This document shows positions 16,394 through 24,803 of a stretch of 31,131 nt of DNA, piece by piece; position 1 is the first letter of the stretch; each line of letters opens with the position of its first letter. A program made the position numbers and the translations under genes. This DNA comes from Pseudomonadota bacterium (GTDB lineage Bacteria > Pseudomonadota > Alphaproteobacteria > Caulobacterales > Aquidulcibacteraceae). The DNA lies in assembly GCA_023410295.1 (NCBI GenBank), contig JAEYPY010000268.1:1-31131 (forward strand), read 5' to 3'. Below the pieces are notes generated by a model, which did no database searches, was not told where the DNA came from, and worked only from the letters and a program-made list of their open reading frames with translations.

Positions 16394-16513
16394 TCAATGT
16401 CGCGGCGCGTGATGATGCGCCGCGTGGCCGTGATGATGGTGGTGCGAATGCCCATGCGCATGCGCGCGCGCGGTGGCGCGGGCGGCAGCTAGGGTGATCG
16501 CAACGAGACGCAT
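16394..16513 (-). CDS. hisL: Histidine operon leader peptide (39 residues, 13 His)
   Basis: This short ORF starts ATG at 16513 (MRLVAITLAA), directly preceded by a TAG in the same frame, and ends TGA at 16394. Its last 22 residues hold 13 histidines: positions 18, 20, 22, 24-28 (five in a row), 30, 33-35 and 39. It lies on the same strand 118 nt before hisG, and complementary RNA segments follow its stop. This is the layout of a translated attenuator leader, in which scarcity of charged tRNA-His stalls the ribosome on the His codons. Its Shine-Dalgarno is weak (AAAGG about 11 nt upstream). A metal-binding His-rich peptide is the alternative, but position and codon placement favour a regulatory leader. 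Confidence 0.85.
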   Translation of the reverse strand: MRLVAITLAAARATARAHAHGHSHHHHHGHAAHHHAPRH

Positions 16514-16538
16514 CTAAGGGACGGCCTTTCTGGCAAGA

Positions 16539-16568
16539 GACATACCGCGCCTGCGAAGGGCGCGTCAA
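16539..16568 (-). promoter_or_regulatory. Probable promoter of the his operon
   Basis: On the minus strand TTGACG (16568-16563) is followed by an 18-nt spacer and TATGTC (16544-16539). Transcription would start near 16532, about 19 nt before the leader ATG. The -35 is good and the -10 is imperfect. Confidence 0.45.
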
Positions 16569-16595
16569 CGCATTCGTCTGTGACGTGTGCGTCGC

Positions 16596-16943
16596 CTATT
16601 CCAGGTAGAGCCAGTCGCTGCTGGGCGTGGTCAGCGCATCGAGGCCGGCCAGGAAGTCGAACGCCGGCTCCGGCATCAGCACAGGTGGCGCGGTCGCGAA
16701 CTCCTCCAAGAACGGCGCCGCAGAGGGCGCGCTGTCGAGGCTCGCATAGTCGGGCCCGGATGAGCCGGTGAAGAGGAAGCCGTCGGCGTCGAGATCGTTG
16801 ATGATGAAGTGGTGCGCCGAGGCATCGGCGCCGACCGTGCGCTCAACCGCGGCGGCCGCAGCCGTGGCGGTCACCACCGCGGCGGTCTGAAACGCCAGCT
16901 GGAGCCAGAACGCCCCCGCCATCCTGCCTGACTGACGGCGCAT
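16596..16943 (-). CDS. Small membrane-anchored or exported protein of unknown function
   Basis: I do not recognise this 115-residue protein. A basic N-terminus (MRRQSGRM) is followed by a hydrophobic, Ala-rich helix (about residues 9-33), either a signal peptide or a single membrane anchor. The rest is acidic and rich in Asp, Ser, Pro and Ala, with a segment NDLDADGFLFTG and the C-terminus DWLYLE. It is very likely a real gene: AAGGAGGTG lies 5 nt before the ATG at 16943. It sits between tRNA-Gly and the histidine operon on the same strand and ends about 30 nt upstream of the presumed his promoter. No function is inferred. Confidence 0.65.
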   Translation of the reverse strand: MRRQSGRMAGAFWLQLAFQTAAVVTATAAAAAVERTVGADASAHHFIINDLDADGFLFTGSSGPDYASLDSAPSAAPFLEEFATAPPVLMPEPAFDFLAGLDALTTPSSDWLYLE

Positions 16944-16989
16944 CCCCGCACCTCCTTCAAGCTCACCTCACATCACGATGGACCCGCCA

Positions 16990-17019
16990 GCGCCCGCGCG
17001 CAACCGCGTTGGCGGGCGC
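16990..17019 (-). terminator. GC-rich hairpin downstream of tRNA-Gly
   Basis: GCGCCCGC (16990-16997) and GCGGGCGC (17012-17019) form an 8-bp stem. It lies 38 nt past the tRNA 3' end and before the small membrane protein gene. There is no T-run, so a terminator role is tentative. Confidence 0.35.
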
Positions 17020-17056
17020 GCACGATGAGCATTTCGTAGGGTGCGCTTCGGGAACC

Positions 17057-17131
17057 TGGAGCGGGCAGCGGGAATCGAACCCGCGACATTCAGCTTGGGA
17101 AGCTGACGTTCTACCTCTGAACTATGCCCGC
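17057..17131 (-). tRNA. tRNA-Gly (anticodon CCC)
   Basis: On the minus strand the acceptor GCGGGCA pairs with TGCCCGC, the D-stem GTTC pairs with GAAC, and the anticodon stem TCAGC/GCTGA encloses the loop TTCCCAA (anticodon CCC). The T-arm is GCGGG-TTCGAAT-CCCGC. The discriminator is T and CCA is encoded. The cloverleaf is complete with no mismatches seen. Confidence 0.96.
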
Positions 17132-17142
17132 GAAGCGGTTGA

Positions 17143-17170
17143 GCGATAACGGTTTTCCCACGCACTGCAA
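17143..17170 (-). promoter_or_regulatory. Possible tRNA-Gly promoter
   Basis: On the minus strand TTGCAG (17170-17165), a 16-nt spacer and TATCGC (17148-17143) end 11 nt before the tRNA 5' end. The match is moderate. Confidence 0.35.
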
Positions 17171-17350
17171 GAGAACAAAAGGGCTCGGTTTGCTATTTGG
17201 CTTGCAGAATAGTGCGTGCAATGTCTCGGGCGACCACCTTGAGGCGTCACCTCTCATAAGCGAGAGCGGAAGCGTTTCACTGATAGCCGACACACTGTCC
17301 CGTGCAACGCGGCCGTTCTCGGGCTAGCGCCTCCCCGCGCCGTGCCTCTA

Positions 17351-18718
17351 TCAAGCCATTGGTGCGAACTTGGCGGTGAAGTGACGCAGGCGCCGCGGTT
17401 CTTCGACGATGCGCATGCCGTGAAGCGCCGCACGGCGCGCATGCACGGCGACAATAGTCTCGATCAGATAATCGGCGTGACTTTGGGTATAGACGCGGCG
17501 CGGCATGGCCAGGCGCACTAGCTCCTTGGCCGCTGGCGCTTCGCTGCCGTCCGGCCGGCGCCCGAACATGACGCTCCCTATCTCGCAGCCGCGCACACCG
17601 CCTTCTTCGTATAGCGCCACCGTCAGCGCCTGCCCTGGGTAATGGAGCGGCGCGATGTGGGGCAGCATGCGTTTGGCGTCGAGAAAGACCGCATGGCCGC
17701 CGGCTGGGCGAAGCACTGGCACACCCTCCCGCGCCAGTTGTTCGACTACATACTCGTTCACACGCACGCGATAACGCAGATAATCCTCATCGACGATCTC
17801 TCTGAGACCCTGTGCGATCGCATCGAGATCGCGTCCGGCGAGACCGCCATATGTGGGAAAACCCTCGGTCAGGATCAGCCGGCCGCGCGCTTCGGCCGCG
17901 AGCGCATCGTCGTTGAGCGCGAGCCAGCCGCCAATGTTGGCGAACGCATCCTTCTTCGCCGACATGGTCATCCCGTCAGCGCAGGCGAAGATGTCGTGCA
18001 CGATATCAGTGACGGCGCGGTGGCGCTGACTCTCGTCGCGCACCTTGATGAACCAGGCGTTCTCGGCAAAGCGGCAGCCGTCGATGAAGAAGGGTTTGCC
18101 AAACCGGCGCGCCGTCGTAGCCGCCGCCTTGATGTTGGCAAGACTGGCGGGCTGGCCGCCGCCAGCATTGTTGGTGATAGTCATCATCACGCACGGCACG
18201 CGCGCGCCCTCGCTCTCCAGGAGGTCCGCCAGCCGATCGATATCCATGTCGCCTTTGAATGGGGCCATTGAGTCTGGGTCGGCGTTTGCGGCGCATGGCA
18301 AGTCGATGGCGTCCGCGCCTGTGGCTTCGATATTGCCGCGCGTGGTGTCGAAATGCGTGTTCGAAGGAATAATGCGGCCAGGACCTGCTATCAAATTGAA
18401 CAGGATCGCTTCAGCGGCGCGACCCTGGTGTGTCGGAATGACATGCTTGAACGGCATCAGAGCCTGAACCGCGGATTCGAAGCGATAGAATGAGGCCGAG
18501 CCCGCATAGGATTCATCGCCGCGCATCAGAGCGCCCCATTGTTCACCGCTCATCGCGGCGACGCCGGAATCGGTCAGAAGGTCAATGAGCACGTCATCGG
18601 CTGAGATGGCGAAGAGATTATAGTGCGCGCGCTCTAGAATGCGCTGCCTCTCTTGCCGCGTCGTCATGCGGATCGGCTCGACGGACTTTATCCTGAAAGG
18701 TTCGATGATGGTCTTCAT
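17351..18718 (-). CDS. tnaA: Tryptophanase (tryptophan indole-lyase)
   Basis: This 455-residue PLP-dependent beta-eliminating lyase would split L-tryptophan to indole, pyruvate and ammonia. The N-terminus EPFRIKSVEP, IDLLTDSG, MRGDESYAGS, IPTHQGRAAE, RFAENAWFIK and PTYGGLAGRD are family hallmarks. The PLP lysine is Lys256 in MSAKKDAFANIGG. Two features favour tryptophanase over tyrosine phenol-lyase: GVRGCEIGS lacks the arginine that recognises the phenol-lyase substrate, and the C-terminal RHFTAKF has His446 where the phenol-lyase has Phe. Length fits. ATG at 18718 retains the conserved EPFRIK segment; its Shine-Dalgarno is weak. The gene is divergent from the TPP-enzyme/dehydrogenase pair and shares a 146-bp control region with it. 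No tnaC-like leader with Trp codons was found upstream. Confidence 0.88.
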   Translation of the reverse strand: MKTIIEPFRIKSVEPIRMTTRQERQRILERAHYNLFAISADDVLIDLLTDSGVAAMSGEQWGALMRGDESYAGSASFYRFESAVQALMPFKHVIPTHQGRAAEAILFNLIAGPGRIIPSNTHFDTTRGNIEATGADAIDLPCAANADPDSMAPFKGDMDIDRLADLLESEGARVPCVMMTITNNAGGGQPASLANIKAAATTARRFGKPFFIDGCRFAENAWFIKVRDESQRHRAVTDIVHDIFACADGMTMSAKKDAFANIGGWLALNDDALAAEARGRLILTEGFPTYGGLAGRDLDAIAQGLREIVDEDYLRYRVRVNEYVVEQLAREGVPVLRPAGGHAVFLDAKRMLPHIAPLHYPGQALTVALYEEGGVRGCEIGSVMFGRRPDGSEAPAAKELVRLAMPRRVYTQSHADYLIETIVAVHARRAALHGMRIVEEPRRLRHFTAKFAPMA

Positions 18719-18805
18719 GAAATAGCCGCTAATGGTCGTGCGCCTCGGAAACGACGCGCTCGCGGGCGCGCCGGCCCTTGCGTACAGTTTGCCGCGCTGG
18801 CTGGT

Positions 18806-18819
18806 TTGACCTCCGTCAA
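18806..18819. promoter_or_regulatory. Palindrome in the divergent tnaA / TPP-enzyme control region
   Basis: TTGAC-CTCC-GTCAA lies between the two divergent genes, 88 nt upstream of tnaA and 46 nt upstream of the TPP-enzyme gene. It could be an operator; the TTGACC part might also serve as a -35. This is inference from symmetry and position. Confidence 0.3.
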
Positions 18820-18864
18820 TTCAGCCACTCATGCTCTGCGATAGGGTTAAACAAAGGAGCGGCC

Positions 18865-20400
18865 ATGAAAGCGGCTCAACGTCTGCTGGAATATGCCGCC
18901 GAAACCGGGGTGAGCGCCTGCTTCGCAAATCCGGGAACGTCGGAGATGCACTTGGTGGCGGCGCTTGACGCTGTGCCGGCTATTCGCCCGATCCTTTGCC
19001 TGTTTGAAGGCGTGGCCACAGGCGCGGCTGATGGATTCGGACGCGTGGCGGAGAAGCCGGCGCTGACGCTGCTCCATCTTGGACCTGGCCTCTCGAATGG
19101 CGCCGCGAACCTGCACAACGCCTTTCGCGCACGCACGCCGATCCTTTCGCTGATCGGCGAACACGCCACCTACCACCGCGCCAACAATCCGCCGCTCGCG
19201 TCCGACATCACCTCCCTCGCTGCGCCGGTTTCGGTGTGGCTGGAGACTGCGGATGCTCCGGAAAATCTGGTCGTGCTGGCGGCAGAAGCATTGCACGCCG
19301 CGCGTGAACGCGGACCAGCTGCTCTTGTCCTGCCGGCGGACATCGCGTGGTCGGATGTTGAACCCCATCCTGCGCCGCGCGCACGTGCTCAGCGTCGAGA
19401 CGACGCCTGGATTAAGACGCTCGATGACGCGGCGGCGGCGCTGAGCGCCAACGCGACCTTGTTGCTCGGCGGACGCTTTCTTTCAGCGCGCGCAAGCGCT
19501 GCTGCGCAGCGCATCGCGGCTAAGACCGGCGCGCAGGTTCTGGTGGAGACTTTCCCCGCTCGGATGGAACGAACCGAAAGCACGCTGAAGCGTCTGCCCT
19601 ATCTCAGCGAAATGGCGGCAGGCATGCTGGCCGACGCGGAGACCATCGTACTCGCCGGCGCAGCCGATCCAGTCGCGTTCTTCGCGCTGCCGGAACGGCC
19701 TGCCAAACTCGCGCCCACGAGCGCGCGCATCCTTGAGTTCGTGCACGCGACAGGCGACCTGGAACAGGCCCTGGAAGCGCTGGCGGAGGTCGTTGGCGCG
19801 AGCGCCGCACTGGAGGCGCCCCTGCCGGCGCCGGTGACGCTGCCCAACACAAACGCGAAGATCGATCCTTACGGCTTCGCTCAGGCCATCGCCGCGACCT
19901 TGCCTGAGAACGCCATTGTCTCCGATGAATCCAATACGCTTGGCCTCTATGCTTTCGATACTTGCGCGGGCGCTGCGCGGCACGATTGGTTGACGCTGAC
20001 GGGCGGGTCGATCGGTCAAGGCCTGCCACTGGCCACAGGCGCTGGCGTGGCCGCTCCCGACCGACGCGTGCTTGCACTCGAAGCCGATGGCAGCGCGCTC
20101 TACACGATCCAAGCCTTGTGGACCCAGGCGCGTGAAGGCCTCAACGTCACCAACGTCATCCTCAACAATGGCGCCTACGCCATTCTCAAACTCGAGATGA
20201 TGCGCGCCGGCGTCGCTGCGCAAACCGACGCCGCGGCCAATCTGTTCGACCTTGGCCGGCCCTCCATTGACTTCACACAGCTGGCGAAAGGCTTCGGCCT
20301 CCCTGCCGAGCGCGTCGCCACGGTGCATGACTTAGCCGCGGCGCTGGGGCGAAGCTACGCGACGCCCGGTCCTTCTCTCATCGAGGTCATGTTCACATGA
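18865..20400 (+). CDS. Thiamine diphosphate-dependent enzyme (acetolactate synthase / benzoylformate decarboxylase superfamily)
   Basis: This 511-residue enzyme has the three-domain TPP fold. The N-terminal pyrimidine-binding domain has ANPGTSEMHL and the catalytic Glu49 in LCLFEGVATGAADGFGR. His71 in LLHLGPG matches the active-site His of benzoylformate decarboxylase. The C-terminal pyrophosphate-binding domain has ALEADGSALY...NNGAYAIL (about residues 410-445). ATG at 18865 is set by AAAGGAGC just upstream. The C-terminus overlaps the next gene by ATGA. Such proteins are often labelled acetolactate synthase large subunit, but no small subunit is present. Pairing with an FAD-linked 2-hydroxyacid dehydrogenase suggests decarboxylation or carboligation of a 2-oxoacid made by that partner, as in mandelate-type pathways. 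The substrate cannot be read from sequence. Confidence 0.85.
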   Translation: MKAAQRLLEYAAETGVSACFANPGTSEMHLVAALDAVPAIRPILCLFEGVATGAADGFGRVAEKPALTLLHLGPGLSNGAANLHNAFRARTPILSLIGEHATYHRANNPPLASDITSLAAPVSVWLETADAPENLVVLAAEALHAARERGPAALVLPADIAWSDVEPHPAPRARAQRRDDAWIKTLDDAAAALSANATLLLGGRFLSARASAAAQRIAAKTGAQVLVETFPARMERTESTLKRLPYLSEMAAGMLADAETIVLAGAADPVAFFALPERPAKLAPTSARILEFVHATGDLEQALEALAEVVGASAALEAPLPAPVTLPNTNAKIDPYGFAQAIAATLPENAIVSDESNTLGLYAFDTCAGAARHDWLTLTGGSIGQGLPLATGAGVAAPDRRVLALEADGSALYTIQALWTQAREGLNVTNVILNNGAYAILKLEMMRAGVAAQTDAAANLFDLGRPSIDFTQLAKGFGLPAERVATVHDLAAALGRSYATPGPSLIEVMFT

Positions 20401-21824
20401 AGCGGCTGGCAGACTCTTTGGTCGCGCGTCTGCAAGAACGGCTGGGCGCGCGGTTCAGCACGAATGCTTCGCTTTGCGATCAGCACGGCGGCGGGGGAAT
20501 GCATTTACCGGCGCTGCCGCCGCAAGCGGTGGCTTTCGCCAACAGCATCGACGAAATCGCTTATATCGTTCGCAGCTGCGCGGCAGCCAATGTGCCGATC
20601 ATTCCCTATGGCGCCGGCACCTCGCTCGAATGCCATGTCGGCGCGCCGCACGGCGGCGTCAGCCTTGACCTTTCAGGCATGACGAAGATCACTCGCGTCA
20701 ACCTCGAAGACCAGGATTGCACCGTCGAGGCCGGCGTGACGCGCGTAGCGCTCAACGAGCAGCTTCGCCACACCGGCCTCTTCTTTCCGGTCGATCCTGG
20801 TGCGGACGCAACGCTCGGCGGCATGGCCGCGACGCGCGCCTCCGGCACCACGACGCTGCGTTACGGCGGCATGCGCGAGAATGTGTTAGGTCTCACCGTC
20901 GTCACGCCCGCGGGCCAAATCATTCGCACCGCGCGCCGTGCGCGCAAAAGCGCGGCGGGTTACGATCTCACTCGGCTCTTTGTTGGCGCTGAAGGCACGC
21001 TTGGCGTCATCGCCGAAGTGACGCTGCGCCTTCACCCGTCCCCGGAAGCGATCGCCGCCGCCATCTGCGCGTTTCCATCCGCCCAGGCCGCAACCGCTTG
21101 CGTTATCGACGCGGTACAGCTCGCGCTGCCGCTCGCCCGCGCGGAGTATCTTGACTCTAGCGCCATCAGGGCGGTGAACAGCGCCTTCCACACCAGTTAC
21201 GAGGAAGCCGATACGCTGTTCTTGGAATTCCACGGCGCGCCCGACGAAGTTGCGCGACAAGCCGAGCGCTTCGGCGCGATCGCCAAGGAACATGGCGCGG
21301 GGGCCTTCCAATGGGCAAGCGACCAGGAGGAGCGCGCCAGGCTTTGGCGCGGGCGCCATCATGCGGGCTTCGCAGCTGCGGCGATGCGGCCTGGCGCGCG
21401 TCCGTGGTCAACCGATGTTTGCGTGCCGATCAGCCGCTTGGCTGAATGCATCGACCAGACCAAGACTGATTTGATCGGCGCGCCCTTTCCGTCGGTGGTC
21501 TTGGGCCATGTCGGCGACGGCAACTTCCACGTCGTCCTCCTTCTTGATCCGGCGGACAAGACCGAATGTGCAGCCGCCGAACGCTTCAATGACGCGCTAG
21601 TGGCGCGCGCGCTCGACATGGACGGCACCTGCACGGGCGAACACGGCATAGGCCTCGGCAAGCAGCAGGCGCTCGGCGCCGAACTCGGCGAATCGGTTTC
21701 ACTGATGCGGGCTATCAAAGGAGCGCTCGATCCCGCCGGCATCATGAACCCTGGCAAGATCTTTCCAATGACCTCGATCGAGCCCGCCGAAGCGCTCTCG
21801 GTCTTGGCGCGCTCGAACGTCTGA
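20397..21824 (+). CDS. FAD-linked D-2-hydroxyacid (lactate/glycolate-type) dehydrogenase
   Basis: This 475-residue flavoprotein belongs to the GlcD / D-lactate dehydrogenase (cytochrome) family. The PCMH-type FAD domain spans about residues 40-215, with IPYGAGTSLE, GGVSLDLSGM, VDPGADATLGGMAATRASGTTTLRYG (non-covalent FAD contacts) and LFVGAEGTLGVI. The C-terminal FAD-oxidase domain has GHVGDGNFH near residue 370, with metal/substrate-binding His residues, and the ending GTCTGEHGIGLGK followed by NPGKIFP. Electrons would go to a quinone or cytochrome. Its ATG overlaps the upstream TPP-enzyme stop (ATGA), so the two are made together and probably act in sequence: the dehydrogenase forms a 2-oxoacid and the TPP enzyme uses it. 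It converges on the receptor gene across a 69-nt gap in which I see no terminator hairpin. Confidence 0.88.
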   Translation: MKRLADSLVARLQERLGARFSTNASLCDQHGGGGMHLPALPPQAVAFANSIDEIAYIVRSCAAANVPIIPYGAGTSLECHVGAPHGGVSLDLSGMTKITRVNLEDQDCTVEAGVTRVALNEQLRHTGLFFPVDPGADATLGGMAATRASGTTTLRYGGMRENVLGLTVVTPAGQIIRTARRARKSAAGYDLTRLFVGAEGTLGVIAEVTLRLHPSPEAIAAAICAFPSAQAATACVIDAVQLALPLARAEYLDSSAIRAVNSAFHTSYEEADTLFLEFHGAPDEVARQAERFGAIAKEHGAGAFQWASDQEERARLWRGRHHAGFAAAAMRPGARPWSTDVCVPISRLAECIDQTKTDLIGAPFPSVVLGHVGDGNFHVVLLLDPADKTECAAAERFNDALVARALDMDGTCTGEHGIGLGKQQALGAELGESVSLMRAIKGALDPAGIMNPGKIFPMTSIEPAEALSVLARSNV

Positions 21825-21893
21825 CCCGAGCGGAAAAACAAGGCTCCAGAGCATCGGTGTGTATACGATTTGATCGCGATCTCAGTCAGCGGC

Positions 21894-24577
21894 CTAAAAC
21901 GCTCTGCGTAACTCCAGACGAACTGCGCGGCCAACGGGGTCGCGGTACCCGGCCTGATAGGCCAAGGGCGTCTCGCCTTGTTGATCGCGCACCGACTGCA
22001 CCGTGTCGGCGACATTCTCGATACTTAGGCTGATGCGGGTTCTCTCAAGCAGGTCGAGGTCCGGAAAGAGTGCGCCGATTTCGGCGAACACCGCGACATC
22101 AATTCGGGAATAGGAGTCGAAGTGCAGCCGATCCGGCGCCGCGGTCGTTCCGATGTTCAGGTCTGACGCGCCTCTCCAAGTCAGCGAGACACGCGCTCCG
22201 CTTCCGCGATCGGTCACGGCCATGCTCGCGGTGGCGTGTTCTGGCGCAACCGCGCCACTCATGCCGAACGGCCCACCGTCCAGGAGATTCACCTCGGCCA
22301 CGCCCGCACGCGTGCGGAGACGAGCATCCAGCACGCGCGTGTAGGCCATGTTGGCCTGCAGTCTCGGACGGGCGCGCGCGGCTGACGAACCCGCAGCGTC
22401 TGACAATGGGGTGGACTCGTAGAGCGGAATGGTGAAGCCGGCACTGGTGCGCAGCTCCTCCATGCGTAGAGCCTCCAGGTTCACCGGCCGATAATCGACG
22501 GCGACAAGCCGTCCTTCGCCATCCCTTTCAAATCGATCAGCGAACGCCGTCGCCAATGCCGCGTCCGCATCCCATAGCGAGCCCATCAAGTTGCGCCGTT
22601 CACTGCGCGCATAATCGAGATTGAGCTGCAGATTGATCGACGCAAACGGACCCAGCCCCAACGAGAAGAGATTCTGACTCTGTGTTTCAGGCCGGAGCGC
22701 CGGATTGCCTCCAGAGATGCTCACGACGTCGACCGTCTCGGCGCGGATGGGATCGAACACGCGCGTGTTATGCTCGGTATGCGCCGGCGCGTAGCGGAGA
22801 TCCGGGGCCAAAGGCGTCCGGCGCTCACTCACGGACGCAGCCAGCCTCAGCCAATCGCGCCACCGCCAGCTGAGACTAGCCTGGTGGTGCGTCGCCGCTC
22901 CGAATTCGCCGAAATCGGTGCTTATCGTAGCCGCGCTCAACTCGGCGGCGCCCAACCCTGATGTCCAATCCTCGCTAACGATGGGAATGGTTACGCCCGC
23001 CTCCAGCGTCTCTTCATCACTGACAAAAGCGGCAGGAGGATCGGCGAAGGAGATGTTTGAGCTGAGTGTCGTACGCCTCAAGGCAATGCTTGAACGAACG
23101 AGCATCGCACCAGCGGGGAGTTCGAGCACAGTGCCTTCAGCGCCGATCGAGACGCTCTTGCTGGTGGTGCGGCTCTCGATCGTCTCGGATGAAACCGGGA
23201 TCAGGGCTGACAGCGATCCGTCAAAGGGGTTTGACGCAGGCCCCACCTCGATCGGCCCGGCGACATCGGCATGCTGAAGTTCCAGTGTGCTGCGGTTGTC
23301 GCTGTAGGTGATGGAGAACGGAAACGTCCACTCCCCGGCGCTCGCCGTAAACATCGCCGATGCATCGAACAAACTATACTCGGCCTGTCCCCGCAGCGGT
23401 CGGTCCGGGTCGCTCAGGGATAGGATCACGTCGGTCGAAAATGGGCTGGCGGCGAGGCTGTTCGGCACGCCAAATAGCGCACTTGGCGCGCCATCGAGCG
23501 AGGTGTCGGTTTGCCAATTCCACTGCGCATCGAGACTTGCGGACAGCCATGGCGCGATCTGCTTGTTACTGGCCAGTGTCGCTTCATACCCGCGCGATTC
23601 CGAGCGCAGCGTACGATAGCGTCCGGCCGGCGCAATGTGCGGCAGGTTCGCGTTTGCGGCAAAATCGGCGAGTGTTGGCGAGACGAGGCCGCGCGGCGCC
23701 CCCGCGACGAATACGCCCTCCCCCGCCAACGCGCTGAGCAGCGGATCAATCTCAGAGGCTGGCGGGTTCGGCAGTATATTGCCCATCGCCGACGCCAGCA
23801 GGCTCTCGATCGGCTGTTCGAGATTGAGCTCGGATTCGAGCAGGGGCTCGGCGTAAGACGCGCCGAGCGAGAAGTTCACGCGATCAGGCCCGCGAATGTA
23901 AGCGAATTGCGCCTCGCCCTCTGCAAGGCTCCAACCCGTGTTGAGCGCCGTCTTTCGGTTGGCGCCTAGTGTGCGCGCCAGAGCCGCATCGCGCAGGACG
24001 ATGTTGTAAATGCGCTCGCCGACGCTCCCGCCGACCCGAGCGGCGGATCCGCGCGGGAGCGCTTCGATGCGCTCAACGGATTCGACTGGGAAATCTTCAA
24101 TGCTGCCGCGACCCTCTATGCGCCGCCCGTTGACAAGGAAAGTGGGCTCCGCGTCGCCGTTTTCTATTGAGAGCGCCTCAAGCGCATCGCCAACCGTGCT
24201 CGCCCCATAAGACAAGAGACGATCGAAATCGTAGCTCTGCTCTGGTTCGACAAAGGCGCTCCGGGCGCCGACGACGACGATGTCGGATGCGCTTTGCGTA
24301 ACATCGCCCGCGACCGCTGCCGCGTCATCGGCAATGTCGGCGGGGGGGGTTCTCCTTCATCCTCACGTGCTTCGTCGCCACGTTCGGTGCGTATCGAGTT
24401 GAGGAGAAGCAAGTCTGCTTCTTCGTCGCTGGGTTCAGCACTCGGCCCGAAGGCCAAGGCCTCTCCGTCCGCATAGCCTTCAGCGGATCCGCTCGGCCAT
24501 CCGGCAACGAGCGCCAAGAAGAGCCAATGAAGCTTCAAAACCCCAGCCCCGTCCGCCGCTTGACGAACAACGCCCAT
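21894..24577 (-). CDS. TonB-dependent receptor-like outer membrane protein, frameshifted in a poly-C tract
   Basis: Two frames together make one protein of about 894 residues. The first frame, from ATG 24577, has a signal peptide core (LKLHWLFLALVAGW) and runs to GEPPPP at a run of eight C (minus strand, 24349-24342), then drifts to a stop at 24164. The second frame resumes exactly after the run with ADIADDAAAV, the TonB-box-like DIVVVGARS and a plug segment (TVGDALEALS, TFLVNGRRIEG, VERIEALPRG). A long beta-strand-rich barrel follows, ending RAVRLELRRAF. One extra C would restore the frame. As read, no signal-bearing full protein is made. Phase variation, a recent pseudogene or a sequence error could explain this. 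An alternative TTG start just before KLHWLFL would give a tidier signal peptide. The ligand is unknown. Confidence 0.75.
24342..24349 (-). repeat. Homopolymer of eight C at the receptor frameshift
   Basis: The forward strand reads eight G followed by T; the coding strand reads GAA, eight C, GCC GAC. Nine (or six) C would join the signal peptide frame to the plug/barrel frame. Such tracts are prone to slipped-strand mispairing and also to sequencing error. Confidence 0.85.
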
Positions 24578-24803
24578 ATCATCTGCGAGTCAATGGATGC
24601 GCACGACTAGAGTCGATGCTCGCACGTGCAGCATCATCGGGAGGGAAGCGCCGATCAGGATCGGAACGCGTCACGCTCCGCGGTTCCATTCGCATTGTAA
24701 GATTCTTTTCGCTTGACGCATGCCCTTAATGCGCTCTCCAGTCTCGGCCGTCTCACAATGGGTGTGTGGACTTTTCTAGACGTACCAATGGGAGGGCTTG
24801 GCT

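Noticed and set aside
16394..16513. Reading the His-rich ORF as a metal-binding or metallochaperone peptide
   Set aside because: Position before hisG, same strand, and complementary RNA segments right after the stop favour an attenuator leader.
16968..17165. 65-residue minus-strand ORF containing HSSEVERQLPKLNVAGSIPAARS
   Set aside because: It is a translation of the tRNA-Gly gene; such spurious ORFs over tRNAs are common.
17351..18718. Tyrosine phenol-lyase as identity of the beta-eliminating lyase
   Set aside because: The phenol-recognising Arg is absent (GVRGCEIGS), and the C-terminal His of tryptophanases is present (RHFTAKF).
24325..24507. Third-frame ORF across the poly-C tract ending MKENPPRRHCR
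   Set aside because: It shows no signal peptide or domain; the other two frames join to form a sensible receptor.
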